Assembly: GCF_000518685.1 (NCBI RefSeq)
Contig: NZ_JAEB01000026.1
Location: 1 to 51,813, forward strand
Origin: Eubacterium xylanophilum ATCC 35991
GTDB lineage: Bacteria > Bacillota > Clostridia > Lachnospirales > Lachnospiraceae
Length of the DNA stretch: 51,813 nt
Direction: 5' to 3'
A program made the position numbers and the translations under genes. Shown in pieces: positions 33,985 to 42,675 of the stretch. How positions within the stretch are numbered: the first letter of the stretch is position 1; every line of letters begins with the position of its first letter. Under the pieces are notes generated by a model. It saw only the letters and a list, made by a program, of their open reading frames with translations. It made no database searches and was not told the DNA's origin.

Positions 33985-34024
33985 CCCCCACACCTCTATT
34001 AATATATTAACAGAGATGTGGGGG
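33985..34024 (-). terminator. Hairpin terminator between unknown gene pair and methylase
   Basis: 13-nt arms (33985-33997 and 34012-34024) pair fully as minus-strand RNA, with one G-U pair that would be a C-A mismatch on the other strand; ATTTT follows. The pairing favours termination of the leftward transcript. Confidence 0.75.
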
Positions 34025-34044
34025 AACAGCAAGATTAAAGTTCT

Positions 34045-34491
34045 CTATTCTGCCACTATAAGCATGGAGTCAAAGTGATCCATCATTTTCTTCATTCGCC
34101 TTCGGTACATCATCTTTTTATTACGGTAATAATACCTATCTCTTTTTTTCTTCGGTCTACTCATAGGATTCTCTTCACGATATTTGTCATGATTAATGAT
34201 ATACTGAAAGTATGCCATAAGCGAATGTCTACAGACATTTTGATCATGATATCCAAGAACAAAATCATCCGGATTTTGTCCGCGTAGATTCTTATGATAC
34301 AGCCATATACGGTTGTGAGGATTTTCATCAACTATTTTCCATCTCCCATTCTTGGAGATAACATCCAAGCAACCGCTTCCTTCTGTATAAAAATACACAA
34401 TCCCGTTCTCTCTGCAAAGCAATTCAAGTTGCTTTCTTTCCTTCCTTAAACATCTTCCAATCTTCGATTTGGGTACCGCATCCGCATCCAT
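34045..34491 (-). CDS. Hypothetical protein with basic C-terminus
   Basis: 148 aa from ATG 34491 (AGGAGGTG 7 nt upstream). The middle part has GSGCLDVISKNGRWKIVDENPHNRIWLYHKN and LGYHDQNVCRHSLMAYFQYIINHDKYR. The C-terminus is a run of Arg/Lys (RPKKKRDRYYYRNKKMMYRRRMKK-like), suggesting nucleic-acid contact. No family is recognised. Its ribosome site overlaps the stop of the small ORF upstream, so the two are coupled. Confidence 0.7.
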   Translation of the reverse strand: MDADAVPKSKIGRCLRKERKQLELLCRENGIVYFYTEGSGCLDVISKNGRWKIVDENPHNRIWLYHKNLRGQNPDDFVLGYHDQNVCRHSLMAYFQYIINHDKYREENPMSRPKKKRDRYYYRNKKMMYRRRMKKMMDHFDSMLIVAE

Positions 34492-34503
34492 ATCGAACAC
34501 CTC

Positions 34504-34668
34504 CTAATTCTCAGTGTCTACAGACTTCTTTACCATACTGTTTTCTTCCGTTCGGGGTGCTTTCCTAATCTTTGATAAATCTATCAAGCCAGCCCTTTCA
34601 GCTTCCCTGTGGTATACGCTCATATCCTGAAGGATCAGACTTATTCTTATTCTCTCCTGTATCATCAT
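34504..34668 (-). CDS. Small ORF, 54 aa, coupled to the downstream gene
   Basis: ATG ATG at 34668 after GAGGTGCTCACT encodes MMIQERIRISLILQDMSVYH... and ends KKSVDTEN. The stop TAG overlaps the AGGAGG of the next gene. It is amphipathic and helical at the N-terminus. A TATAAT on the minus strand (34702-34707) lies at a suitable distance for a promoter. There is no known family; coding status is supported by the ribosome site and coupling only. Confidence 0.6.
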   Translation of the reverse strand: MMIQERIRISLILQDMSVYHREAERAGLIDLSKIRKAPRTEENSMVKKSVDTEN

Positions 34669-34774
34669 AGTGAGCACCTCTTTTCTTTATATTATGAGAA
34701 TATTATACCGCATTTTCTCTGCCTAATATACGTCAAAGTCCGCGGATAAAGGCTGTCTATTTCACCATATAATG

Positions 34775-34803
34775 TTGAAAGACGGAATATTTTCTAGTAT
34801 AAT
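34775..34803 (+). promoter_or_regulatory. Promoter of the XRE-like gene at 34843
   Basis: TTGAAA (34775-34780), a 17-nt spacer and TATAAT (34798-34803); AAAGGAG follows at 34828. Confidence 0.8.
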
Positions 34804-34842
34804 ACTGATATAGGATTATCGACTAAAGGAGTTGAAAAAAGT

Positions 34843-35319
34843 ATGGGAAGAAAATCTACTAAAACAAAGAAAAACGTATATCAACAAGCTAGGGATGATA
34901 TAAATATGACACGGGCTGCAGTCGAAGATGCCACTGAGGGCCTACTATCAGCCAGTCGCGTAGAAAAAATAGAAAATGGTCAGCTCAAGGCACATCCTGA
35001 AGATGTTGTTCTCATGGCTGACATATATAATAAACCGGAATTATGTAATTATTTTTGCACAAAAGAGTGTCAAATAGGGGAAAAGTATGTCCCGGCTATC
35101 GACATTATCCACGATCTTCCACAAATCACAATGTCAATTCTATCTAGTCTCAATTCTCTCAACAAAGACCGAGAACGAATAATCGACATCACAGCAGATG
35201 GGCAAATCACCGAAGACGAGCGAGAAGATTTTGAGACTTTCCGCCGTCATCTAGCAGAGATGTCCATGACCATTGAAGCACTAAAGCTGTGGGCGGACAA
35301 GGAATTGCCACGGGATTGA
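34843..35319 (+). CDS. XRE-like helix-turn-helix protein
   Basis: 158 aa. VYQQARDDINMTRAAVEDATEGLLSASRVEKIENGQLKAHPEDVVLMADIYNKPELCNYFC reads as a helix-turn-helix of the XRE class; the ASRVEKIENG recognition-helix pattern is clear. The C-terminal half (ITMSILSSLNSLNKDRERIIDITADGQITEDEREDF) is helical and acidic, with two cysteines in FCTKEC. Monocistronic with its own promoter. Target unknown; similar proteins are common in Lachnospiraceae. Confidence 0.8.
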   Translation: MGRKSTKTKKNVYQQARDDINMTRAAVEDATEGLLSASRVEKIENGQLKAHPEDVVLMADIYNKPELCNYFCTKECQIGEKYVPAIDIIHDLPQITMSILSSLNSLNKDRERIIDITADGQITEDEREDFETFRRHLAEMSMTIEALKLWADKELPRD

Positions 35320-35328
35320 TGGTTCTTC

Positions 35329-35787
35329 CTACTCCCCCATTCTCTCCTTAACTTCATCAATGCTCTTCACAACAAATGCATCCTTTATCTCCGCCCCCTC
35401 AACATAAGGGCCAATCTTCTCGGCGGTCTTGCCGATTCGACTTCCACCGGAAGTGGCATAAACATATACTTCCTTCCCGTTGAAATCATAATCTTTTAGA
35501 AATGTGCTTACAACGTTAGGCTGGGCGCCATACCATATCGGAAAGGAGATGATGACCTTGGAATATTGATCGAAGTTTTCTATCTTTCCAGCTACTGGGA
35601 CGTCCTTCTTGCCGAGCATTTCCTTGTTGCATCTGGCGAGCGGATTCAACCAATTAATCTCTGACTTGGTATATGGTTGAACAGGCACAATCTCGAATAT
35701 ATCTGCTTCATAAGCACTTGCTATGTCTTTGGCAAGTTTGGCAGTTGTACCCTCGGCACTGAAATAAACTACTAAAATTTCTGACAT
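35329..35787 (-). CDS. Flavodoxin
   Basis: 152 aa, FMN-binding electron carrier. The phosphate loop variant VVYFSAEGTTAKLAKDIA is at the N-terminus; FPIWYGAQPNVVSTFL and YATSGGSRIGKT form the flavin contacts. AAGGAG precedes the ATG. It is 27 nt downstream of cysK in the same direction, which may reflect redox or sulfur-linked co-regulation. Confidence 0.92.
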   Translation of the reverse strand: MSEILVVYFSAEGTTAKLAKDIASAYEADIFEIVPVQPYTKSEINWLNPLARCNKEMLGKKDVPVAGKIENFDQYSKVIISFPIWYGAQPNVVSTFLKDYDFNGKEVYVYATSGGSRIGKTAEKIGPYVEGAEIKDAFVVKSIDEVKERMGE

Positions 35788-35814
35788 GATTTTTTCTCCT
35801 TATATTTGAAATAT

Positions 35815-36747
35815 TTAATCCGTAAATAATGGGGTTGAATAGTACCTATCTCCACTATCCGGAAGAAGGGCTACGATAGTTTTTCCTTTATTTTCAGGCT
35901 TCCTTGCAAGCTTTATTGCCGCGTCCAGAGCGGCTCCAGAAGAGATTCCCACAGATATTCCCTCCTTAGCTGCAAGAAGTTTGGCTGCTGCGAAGGCATC
36001 ATCGCCATCTGCTTCGTAAACCTCATCATAAATCTCTGTATTTAAGAGATCTGGGACAAAGCCGGCGCCAATTCCCTGAATCTTGTGTGGTCCGCCGTGT
36101 CCCTCTGCCAGAACTGGCGAATCAGCTGGTTCTAGAGCAACTATCTTGATTTCCGGCTTTTGGGATTTTAGAAATTCAGCTGTTCCTGTAAGGGTTCCGC
36201 CTGTTCCCACTCCAGCTATGAATATATCCACATTTCCATCGGTATCATTCCAAATCTCAGGCCCGGTGGTCTGTCTGTGAGCTTCAGCATTTGCTTGGTT
36301 AGAAAACTGATCAGGGATAAAGCTTCCGGGAATCTCTGAAGCAAGTTCCTTCGCTTTCTGAATAGCTCCTGCCATGCCCTTTGCGCCTTCTGTCAATACT
36401 AATTCTGCACCATATGCCTTTAATATATTTCGGCGTTCGACGCTCATGGTCTCCGGCATTGTAAGTATCGTTCTATAACCTTTGCTGGCTGCAATTGAGG
36501 CCAGACCTATACCTGTATTTCCGCTTGTTGGTTCAATTATCACGGAACCTTCCTTGAGAATCCCCCTTTTTTCAGCATCTTCTATCATTGCCTTGGCAGC
36601 ACGATCCTTGACACTTCCGGTTGGATTGAGATATTCAAGTTTAACAAGAACTGTAGCTTCAAGTTCCAATTCTCTTTCAATATTTGTAACCTCCAGAAGC
36701 GGCGTATTTCCCACTAATTCCAGAGCTCCCTTGTAGATTTTTGACAT
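35815..36747 (-). CDS. cysK: Cysteine synthase A
   Basis: PLP enzyme making cysteine from O-acetylserine and sulfide. 310 aa: LVGNTPLLEV, the PLP lysine K47 in NPTGSVKDRAA, the phosphate loop PTSGNTGIGLA and GTGGTLTGTAEF. It follows nudC with no gap, and its ribosome site AGGAAG lies in the end of nudC. The catabolic cystathionine synthase role is less likely given the sequence. Confidence 0.96.
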   Translation of the reverse strand: MSKIYKGALELVGNTPLLEVTNIERELELEATVLVKLEYLNPTGSVKDRAAKAMIEDAEKRGILKEGSVIIEPTSGNTGIGLASIAASKGYRTILTMPETMSVERRNILKAYGAELVLTEGAKGMAGAIQKAKELASEIPGSFIPDQFSNQANAEAHRQTTGPEIWNDTDGNVDIFIAGVGTGGTLTGTAEFLKSQKPEIKIVALEPADSPVLAEGHGGPHKIQGIGAGFVPDLLNTEIYDEVYEADGDDAFAAAKLLAAKEGISVGISSGAALDAAIKLARKPENKGKTIVALLPDSGDRYYSTPLFTD

Positions 36748-37605
36748 TTATCTTTCCTTCTTTCTATCTGTATTACTTCTAGCGTCTCCGCTCTTAAATA
36801 TGCTCATCATCTCATTAGTTAAACTCAAGTTATTAGGCTGAAGGACGATCTCCTCAGCTTGTACCCACTCGGCATACTTTAGCTCATCAGCATCCATCTT
36901 TATGTCCGTAGAGCCATCAACATCGCAGAAAAATCCCACAAGAATATCCTGCGCCATTCCCCATGGCTGGGATTTGTAATATGTAATATTCTTGACTTTT
37001 ACACCTGTTTCTTCCATGACTTCTCTTGCAACAGTTTCCTCAAGCGTTTCGCCAATCTCTGTAAATCCCGCCACCAAAGCATTATTGGCATATCCTCTGC
37101 GATAGCGAGTTATGAGGAGTTTATCTCCGTTTCTTACTCCCACTATAACTGCCGGATTGATACGGGGATATATCATATTACCGCACTCTGGGCACCTGAG
37201 CGCTCTCTCAGTTTCAGCATGCGTCAGAGTCGCAGAACATTTTCCACAAAATTTGTTGTCGGCATACCACTTCCACAGATGATATGCTGTAAATGCTGCA
37301 TATATATCATTCCCCGTGCACATGTCTCGAAGTTCGCGAACCGTGCGATAACTCTGGTTGGTCTCCGGTTTCTTGGCATTATCCCTAGCCATAAAGTATC
37401 TCTGATTATCTATCTTGAACAAGTAAATAGCTTCAGTATCCGGGCAATTTTCACATGTAGTAAAAAGCTTTATATCCGTCCTCTCTCCCACATCTTCATT
37501 TACGAGAATTCGCCCATCTTCATCAAAGTAAATAAGGATATCATTTTCTCCCATATTAACGGACTTATAACTATTATCTAATTTACTTGGATATATATCT
37601 TGAAT
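36748..37605 (-). CDS. nudC: NADH pyrophosphatase / NAD-cap decapping Nudix hydrolase
   Basis: 285 aa from ATG 37605 (AGGAAG upstream; the longer frame overlaps the diguanylate cyclase gene). It has a zinc ribbon KFCGKCSATL ... LRCPECGNMIYPRI, followed by the Nudix box GFTEIGETLEETVAREVMEETGV and the NudC signature SQPWGMAQDILVGF. It cleaves NADH and, in characterised members, removes NAD caps from RNA. It is translated just after the GGDEF gene. Confidence 0.95.
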   Translation of the reverse strand: MQDIYPSKLDNSYKSVNMGENDILIYFDEDGRILVNEDVGERTDIKLFTTCENCPDTEAIYLFKIDNQRYFMARDNAKKPETNQSYRTVRELRDMCTGNDIYAAFTAYHLWKWYADNKFCGKCSATLTHAETERALRCPECGNMIYPRINPAVIVGVRNGDKLLITRYRRGYANNALVAGFTEIGETLEETVAREVMEETGVKVKNITYYKSQPWGMAQDILVGFFCDVDGSTDIKMDADELKYAEWVQAEEIVLQPNNLSLTNEMMSIFKSGDARSNTDRKKER

Positions 37606-37618
37606 CATATCTGACTTC

Positions 37619-39133
37619 CTACCTCTTCCTTCTGTCCAGTCCTCTGCTAACATAGTATTGATCCTTGTCTGCATACATGCGAGAGTCCGCTATATGCTCC
37701 AACTCGTCTAAGCTAGCTTTCGGATTATCCTTGTGCGTTGCATAGCCAATCGAGAGTGCCATCTCCTCTACATACATTCCATGCCATTTGGATGTCTTTT
37801 CTCTGATTTTTTTTACTATCTCCTCAGGATTTGACTCGTTTACAATAGCACAAAACTCGTCCCCACCGGTTCTGTAGGCGCGTCCTTTTGATGAAATAGC
37901 CATGGCGATACACTCAGCGGCGCCCTTGATAAGCTCATCTCCGGCAGCATGGCCCATTGTATCATTAACCTTTTTCAGACCATTTACATCTATCGAAAAG
38001 ATGACAAAATCATCATCAAGGCCTGTTGCCTTGTACTCGTTCAAATCCTCATCATAGCATCTTCTGTTATACAGACGAGTCATCTCATCTGTGAGGGATA
38101 GGCGCACCAAATGCTCTTCACGGCGCTTCTCTTCATCAACATTTCGCGTTGTATATATAACCAAATTGGGAATCCCATCTAAACTGGAATCCACTGTTAT
38201 GTATTGTGCTCGAAACCACCCCTCTTTTATATCGAGGAAATCTGCACTTATGAGTTTTTTATAAGATAATCTTGATCTTACAGTTTTGATGTTGGTAAAA
38301 TCCAAAAAGCTGTCAAGCTGATCCCCCATCACACTCTTCTTAACCCTCTGATTCATGAGAGTATGCGTCTGTTCTCTCATATCTATACTGTGTTTGGTTT
38401 CATTACCCTTTTTTAGGGACTGCTCTGTGCTATTAATAAAATCAATTAGATTAACATTGTCATAAATATCCGCCATGGATGTTAACAAGTGCATCTTTTC
38501 CCTCTTAGACTGAATACTCTCCTTAAGCTCTCTATCCTGGTTAATAAGCTTTTTTAGATGTTCTATAATTAAGCGCACAATCATAGTTCCGGTTACAAGC
38601 ATTATCACACTCTCAATCGTGAAACCGCCTATTGTATCTAAAAAATATTCCAACGGTTTTGAGTACTCTTTTCTAAAGCTCGCCTCATATCCTGATATCT
38701 GCCATGTTGTTGCAAACATGAGTATATAGTTAAACACCACTGCAAAAATATAGATATTCTTGTCGCAGAGCACAATACTCAAAAGTGGAACCAAAAACCA
38801 GGTCAAGTAAATTGACACGTGGTTCAATGTCATATATACCAATAACGTATCCATAGCAATAAGCGCAAACAAGCTAGTCAACAGGTTCTTAGGAAAAAAG
38901 CTCATAAGTATTATATGAATAACTGCCATGAGAACAACTGAACCGGAGATAACGGCACATGTTAGATAGCTAATATCTTTAAAAAAACCAAGCTTTATCC
39001 CCAGCGCTATCGCAGGTCCAGCGGCAACAAAAAACCACAATACAATATTGAGATACAGATTGACCTTTTTTCTGCTCTTAAGCAGAAAATCTTCATACCC
39101 TACTATAGAAAACTCCTCTTTCTTACTTTTCAT
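37619..39133 (-). CDS. Membrane-bound diguanylate cyclase
   Basis: 504 aa. Six or seven membrane segments in residues 25-195 are followed by a helical linker, a PAS-like region (about 225-335, GWFRAQYITVDSSLDGIPNLVIYTTRNV) and a GGDEF domain (340-500) with LTDEMTRLYNRR and intact GGDEF (423-427). No RxxD inhibitory site is seen before GGDEF, so product inhibition may be absent. GGAGG precedes the ATG. It makes c-di-GMP in response to an unknown signal. It lies downstream of the AEC transporter gene, behind a hairpin. Confidence 0.92.
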   Translation of the reverse strand: MKSKKEEFSIVGYEDFLLKSRKKVNLYLNIVLWFFVAAGPAIALGIKLGFFKDISYLTCAVISGSVVLMAVIHIILMSFFPKNLLTSLFALIAMDTLLVYMTLNHVSIYLTWFLVPLLSIVLCDKNIYIFAVVFNYILMFATTWQISGYEASFRKEYSKPLEYFLDTIGGFTIESVIMLVTGTMIVRLIIEHLKKLINQDRELKESIQSKREKMHLLTSMADIYDNVNLIDFINSTEQSLKKGNETKHSIDMREQTHTLMNQRVKKSVMGDQLDSFLDFTNIKTVRSRLSYKKLISADFLDIKEGWFRAQYITVDSSLDGIPNLVIYTTRNVDEEKRREEHLVRLSLTDEMTRLYNRRCYDEDLNEYKATGLDDDFVIFSIDVNGLKKVNDTMGHAAGDELIKGAAECIAMAISSKGRAYRTGGDEFCAIVNESNPEEIVKKIREKTSKWHGMYVEEMALSIGYATHKDNPKASLDELEHIADSRMYADKDQYYVSRGLDRRKR

Positions 39134-39165
39134 ACTTTATTCGCCTCCTACAAAAGCATCATATA

Positions 39166-39205
39166 ATTATTTTAACACAAATCTGTCAAATTGTGTTAAA
39201 ATAAT
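39166..39205. terminator. 15-bp perfect hairpin after the AEC transporter
   Basis: Arms 39166-39180 and 39191-39205 pair over 15 bp with A/T-rich ends, so the hairpin could terminate either strand. It separates the transporter from the diguanylate cyclase gene. Confidence 0.85.
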
Positions 39206-39210
39206 TGTCA

Positions 39211-40134
39211 CTATAGACAAGCAGAAAAAATACTCATTAATACTGTTATTGTTACCATAGAAACCACCGTGGTGACGGTGATGGCAGTTGATAACAGAGA
39301 GGTATCTTCGCCCATTTTCTCAGATTGTATGAGGGGGAGATTTCCAACGGGCATCATGGCCATCAGCGAAAAACCGAGAACACTAAGCGGATTTCCGCCT
39401 ATTTTCCTGAATATAAAGAATATTACAACCGGAAGAAGTACTAATCGAACTACTATATATGCCCAAAGACGGGGATTTTTGAAACCCTTATCCACACGAG
39501 ATCTGGCGATAGAAACGCCAAGAAGGGTCATAGACAAGAATACCGTTGCATTTCCTATATGGATAATACTATTGCTGATAAGTGGTGGTGGTGTAATCTT
39601 AAACCAACACACAACAAGACTCAGGACTGCCATAACAGTTCCTGGGCTAAGTACATTTTTCAGATTCATTTTTTCCTTACCATTACTGAGGGCAGTAATT
39701 CCATGGGTATAAAAAAGCAAACTGTACATGACGTTGCACACGATCACGTACAGAATTGCATTGGGCGGAAGAATCGCTCGCGCCACAGGAATCCCGATGA
39801 ATCCAACGTTAGTGTATACTGTCATCAGATTATAGAATCTACGCTTATCCCCCGGTACTCGGAATAGAAATGGAATAAGGATTCCGAGGGCAATAAGTGC
39901 TGCATAAAAGGCAGCTCCGACTATCAAAGCGTTGATTAAATCCCCATGAGTCGCGGTGACATTCCCAGATAGAATCGATGCCAGGATAAGTGCCGGATTG
40001 CAAATATCCATAACAATAACCGATATCTTCTGGGAAACATTATTGTCAACGATTTCTTTCTTATATAAAATTATTCCGACTGCAACAAGAATGGCAATTA
40101 CACCCATCTGCTGCAATACTATGGTAGTGCTCAT
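39211..40134 (-). CDS. AEC (auxin efflux carrier) family transporter
   Basis: 307 aa, about ten membrane segments in two halves: VAVGIILYKKEIVDNNVSQKISVIVMDICNPALIL and later VVSMVTITVLMSIF. Family members move malate, auxin or other organic acids. AAGGAG precedes the ATG, and its promoter is at 40168-40196. It appears monocistronic. The substrate cannot be told from sequence. Confidence 0.88.
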   Translation of the reverse strand: MSTTIVLQQMGVIAILVAVGIILYKKEIVDNNVSQKISVIVMDICNPALILASILSGNVTATHGDLINALIVGAAFYAALIALGILIPFLFRVPGDKRRFYNLMTVYTNVGFIGIPVARAILPPNAILYVIVCNVMYSLLFYTHGITALSNGKEKMNLKNVLSPGTVMAVLSLVVCWFKITPPPLISNSIIHIGNATVFLSMTLLGVSIARSRVDKGFKNPRLWAYIVVRLVLLPVVIFFIFRKIGGNPLSVLGFSLMAMMPVGNLPLIQSEKMGEDTSLLSTAITVTTVVSMVTITVLMSIFSACL

Positions 40135-40167
40135 ATCATATATCTCCTTGACATTTTATTCTATCAC

Positions 40168-40196
40168 ATTATACTCCAATAATGCTGCTAATTCAA
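40168..40196 (-). promoter_or_regulatory. Promoter of the AEC transporter
   Basis: TTGAAT (40191-40196), a 17-nt spacer and TATAAT (40168-40173) on the minus strand. Confidence 0.75.
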
Positions 40197-40247
40197 TATG
40201 ATTTTTGAACACTACAACTCCTCTTTCGAAAATAACAGATTTCTGTT

Positions 40248-41528
40248 CTAGATTGCCGCAAATCCTCTCTCAAGATCTGCGATAATATCATCAACATGCT
40301 CCGTTCCTATAGATAGACGGATAGTATTAGGCTTGATATTCTGATCAAGTAACTCACTTTCTGAGAGCTGTGAATGTGTTGTAGAAGCCGGATGAATCAC
40401 AAGACTCTTCACATCTGCCACATTTGCCAACAATGAGAAAATCTTCAAATTATCGATAAACTTCCAAGCTTCTTCCTGTCCACCTTTGATCTCAAATGTA
40501 AATATTGACGCCCCTCCATTAGGGAAATACTTCTCATAAAGTTCATGATCCGGATGATCAGGAAGAGATGGATGATTTACTTTTTCCACAAGTGGGTTAT
40601 TCTTCAAAAACTCCACTACTTTCTTAGTATTCTCCGCATGACGGTCCAATCTAAGTGAAAGCGTCTCCACGCCCTGCAAAAGCAAAAATGCATTGAATGG
40701 AGAAATAGTAGCTCCCGTATCACGCAACAATATCGCTCTTATATATGTCACAAATGCTGCCGGACCAACTGCATCATAGAAAGATACCCCATGATAACTT
40801 GGGTTTGGATCGGCGATTGCCGGATATTTTCCACTTGCCTTCCAATCAAATTTACCGGATTCCACTATTATTCCACCGAGTGTAGTTCCATGTCCGCCGA
40901 TAAATTTTGTCGCTGAGTGTACCACGATATCCGCACCGTGCTCAAATGGTCTGATGAGATAAGGTGTTCCAAATGTATTGTCAACCACCACCGGAAGACC
41001 ATGCTTGTGAGCAAGCTCGGCAATCGCATCAATGTCCGGAATATCACTATTAGGATTTCCGAGTGTCTCAAGATAGATGGCACGTGTATCATCCTCGATT
41101 GCCGCTTCAACTTCCTGCAAATTGTGAGCGTCAACAAAAGTTGTCTTAATTCCAAACTGTGGCAATGTGTGAGCGAACAAGTTATAAGTTCCGCCATAAA
41201 TAGTCTTCTGTGCCACGATATGTCCGCCATTGGCTGCCAACGCCTGAATTGTATATGCGATTGCAGCTGAGCCTGAAGCAAGTGCAAGTGCAGCGCTTCC
41301 ACCTTCAAGTGCTGCCAATCTCTTCTCCAAAACCTCTTGTGTAGAGTTTGTAAGTCTACCATAAATATTACCTGCATCTGCTAATCCAAATCTATCAGCT
41401 GCATGCTGACTATCATGAAATACATAAGATGTAGTCTGGTAAATTGGTACCGCTCTTGAATCGGTAACTGGATCTGGCTCCTCTTGTCCAACATGTAATT
41501 GTAAAGTCTCAAATTTGTAATCACTCAT
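40248..41528 (-). CDS. metY: O-acetylhomoserine sulfhydrylase
   Basis: PLP enzyme that makes homocysteine from O-acetylhomoserine and sulfide. 426 aa, the length of this branch of the Cys/Met metabolism family. Features are YQTTSYVFHDSQHAADRFGL, GGSAALALASGSAAI, VVDNTFGTPYL and the PLP lysine K208 in SATKFIGGHG. AAAGGAG precedes the ATG. With cysK nearby, it gives two routes of sulfide assimilation. A palindrome upstream may bind a LysR-type regulator. Confidence 0.95.
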   Translation of the reverse strand: MSDYKFETLQLHVGQEEPDPVTDSRAVPIYQTTSYVFHDSQHAADRFGLADAGNIYGRLTNSTQEVLEKRLAALEGGSAALALASGSAAIAYTIQALAANGGHIVAQKTIYGGTYNLFAHTLPQFGIKTTFVDAHNLQEVEAAIEDDTRAIYLETLGNPNSDIPDIDAIAELAHKHGLPVVVDNTFGTPYLIRPFEHGADIVVHSATKFIGGHGTTLGGIIVESGKFDWKASGKYPAIADPNPSYHGVSFYDAVGPAAFVTYIRAILLRDTGATISPFNAFLLLQGVETLSLRLDRHAENTKKVVEFLKNNPLVEKVNHPSLPDHPDHELYEKYFPNGGASIFTFEIKGGQEEAWKFIDNLKIFSLLANVADVKSLVIHPASTTHSQLSESELLDQNIKPNTIRLSIGTEHVDDIIADLERGFAAI

Positions 41529-41635
41529 AATATCATTCTCCTTTGCTTATATGTTTGTTTAGGTTTCATTGTTTCCTCTTGAGACTATACTAACATTGAC
41601 GGGAAGTTTTGAAAATTATTGTAATCCTATCGTTA

Positions 41636-41656
41636 GTGATAACCATTGCTTATCAC
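41636..41656. promoter_or_regulatory. Palindrome upstream of metY, LysR-box-like
   Basis: GTGATAA (41636-41642) and TTATCAC (41650-41656) are inverted around 7 nt, with the T-N11-A shape of LysR sites. It lies about 30 bp upstream of a metY promoter candidate (TATAGT, minus strand near 41586) and between metY and the LysR gene. Confidence 0.55.
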
Positions 41657-41696
41657 TCGAAAAGTTGCAGAAAAATGTTCCGCAAACCGGGCCTCA

Positions 41697-42551
41697 CTAC
41701 TTGATTTGAAGAAAATCTCTCAGAATATTTTCCTTGCTCTTCTTATAAACTATATAACTATTGATGATTGGAGTTTGAAAATCTAAAAGCTTCACTTTGC
41801 GAAGCTTACCCTCGGCGATGTACGTTGCCGCCATGTCCTCCGGCAGGAAAGTGTAGTTGTCTTGACCCAAAAGGTATGGAACAATCTTCATACAATCATC
41901 AATGACAAACTCGAACTGATGAAAACGCGGAAAAAGCTTTCTTATATACTCTCCTACGTCTTGCAAAGCGAAATTGCACATCAGATACTTCTCGCCAACC
42001 AATTCTTGCTGCTTTATCCCCTTAGCATACCTCTCGTTGGAAATATCCGTCACAAGAACTAGCCTGTCCTGTTTAAATACTTTTGATGAATAAGAAGCCT
42101 TATTTAACGGCAAATATGTAAATACCACATCCATCAGATCTCCCTGAAGTTGGTCCAAAAGATGATTGGACAGACCGATGGATATTTTTAGAGAGTCGCC
42201 GGGATGTTTTTTTCTGTATGCCAAAATATGATTGGCCAAATGCCCTTCATATATGGAATCCGCGCTTCCAATACGCAGATATCTGTCAAAATGATGTATT
42301 GCCGCTATCTGCGCAAGGGATGTCTCTGTAAGTTCCATCACTTGCTCAGCATAAATCCTAAATTGTTCTCCTTCCATGGTGAGTTTCACGCTTCTATTCG
42401 TTCTCTCGAAAAGTGGAATTTCTAACTCCTTCTCCAACTCCTTAATTCGTTTGGTAATAGTAGACTGGGCAACAAAGAGCTGATTTGCCGTCTTCGTATA
42501 GCTTTTAGTCGACGCTAGAACAACGAAAGTTTGCAAAGCTTCGGTATTCAT
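41697..42551 (-). CDS. LysR-family transcriptional regulator
   Basis: 284 aa. The N-terminal helix-turn-helix is MNTEALQTFVVLASTKSYTKTANQLFVAQSTITKRIKELEK, followed by a periplasmic-binding-like domain. AGGAGGAC precedes the ATG. It diverges from the citrate-synthase-like gene and lies just upstream of metY, so either may be its target. The CysB/CmbR-like position beside metY favours sulfur control, but the ligand is unknown. Confidence 0.92.
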   Translation of the reverse strand: MNTEALQTFVVLASTKSYTKTANQLFVAQSTITKRIKELEKELEIPLFERTNRSVKLTMEGEQFRIYAEQVMELTETSLAQIAAIHHFDRYLRIGSADSIYEGHLANHILAYRKKHPGDSLKISIGLSNHLLDQLQGDLMDVVFTYLPLNKASYSSKVFKQDRLVLVTDISNERYAKGIKQQELVGEKYLMCNFALQDVGEYIRKLFPRFHQFEFVIDDCMKIVPYLLGQDNYTFLPEDMAATYIAEGKLRKVKLLDFQTPIINSYIVYKKSKENILRDFLQIK

Positions 42552-42576
42552 AATAAGTCCTCCTAGGATTCTTGTT

Positions 42577-42642
42577 ATTCCAAAACGGAATATTTATTAT
42601 CAAAATAATTCACTTTACACATAATAACACATGTGATAATAT
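42577..42642. promoter_or_regulatory. Promoter of the citrate-synthase-like gene with operator palindrome
   Basis: TTTACA (42614-42619), a 17-nt spacer and TAATAT (42637-42642) on the plus strand. ATTCC-AAAAC-GGAAT (42577-42591) lies upstream and could be the binding site of the divergent LysR protein. Confidence 0.6.
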
Positions 42643-42675
42643 TTGTCTAGATTACAATTTACGGAGGTTCAGATT

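Noticed and set aside
33958-34032. Extended N-terminus of the rRNA methylase
   Set aside because: The extension passes through a terminator hairpin and has no homology-like sequence.
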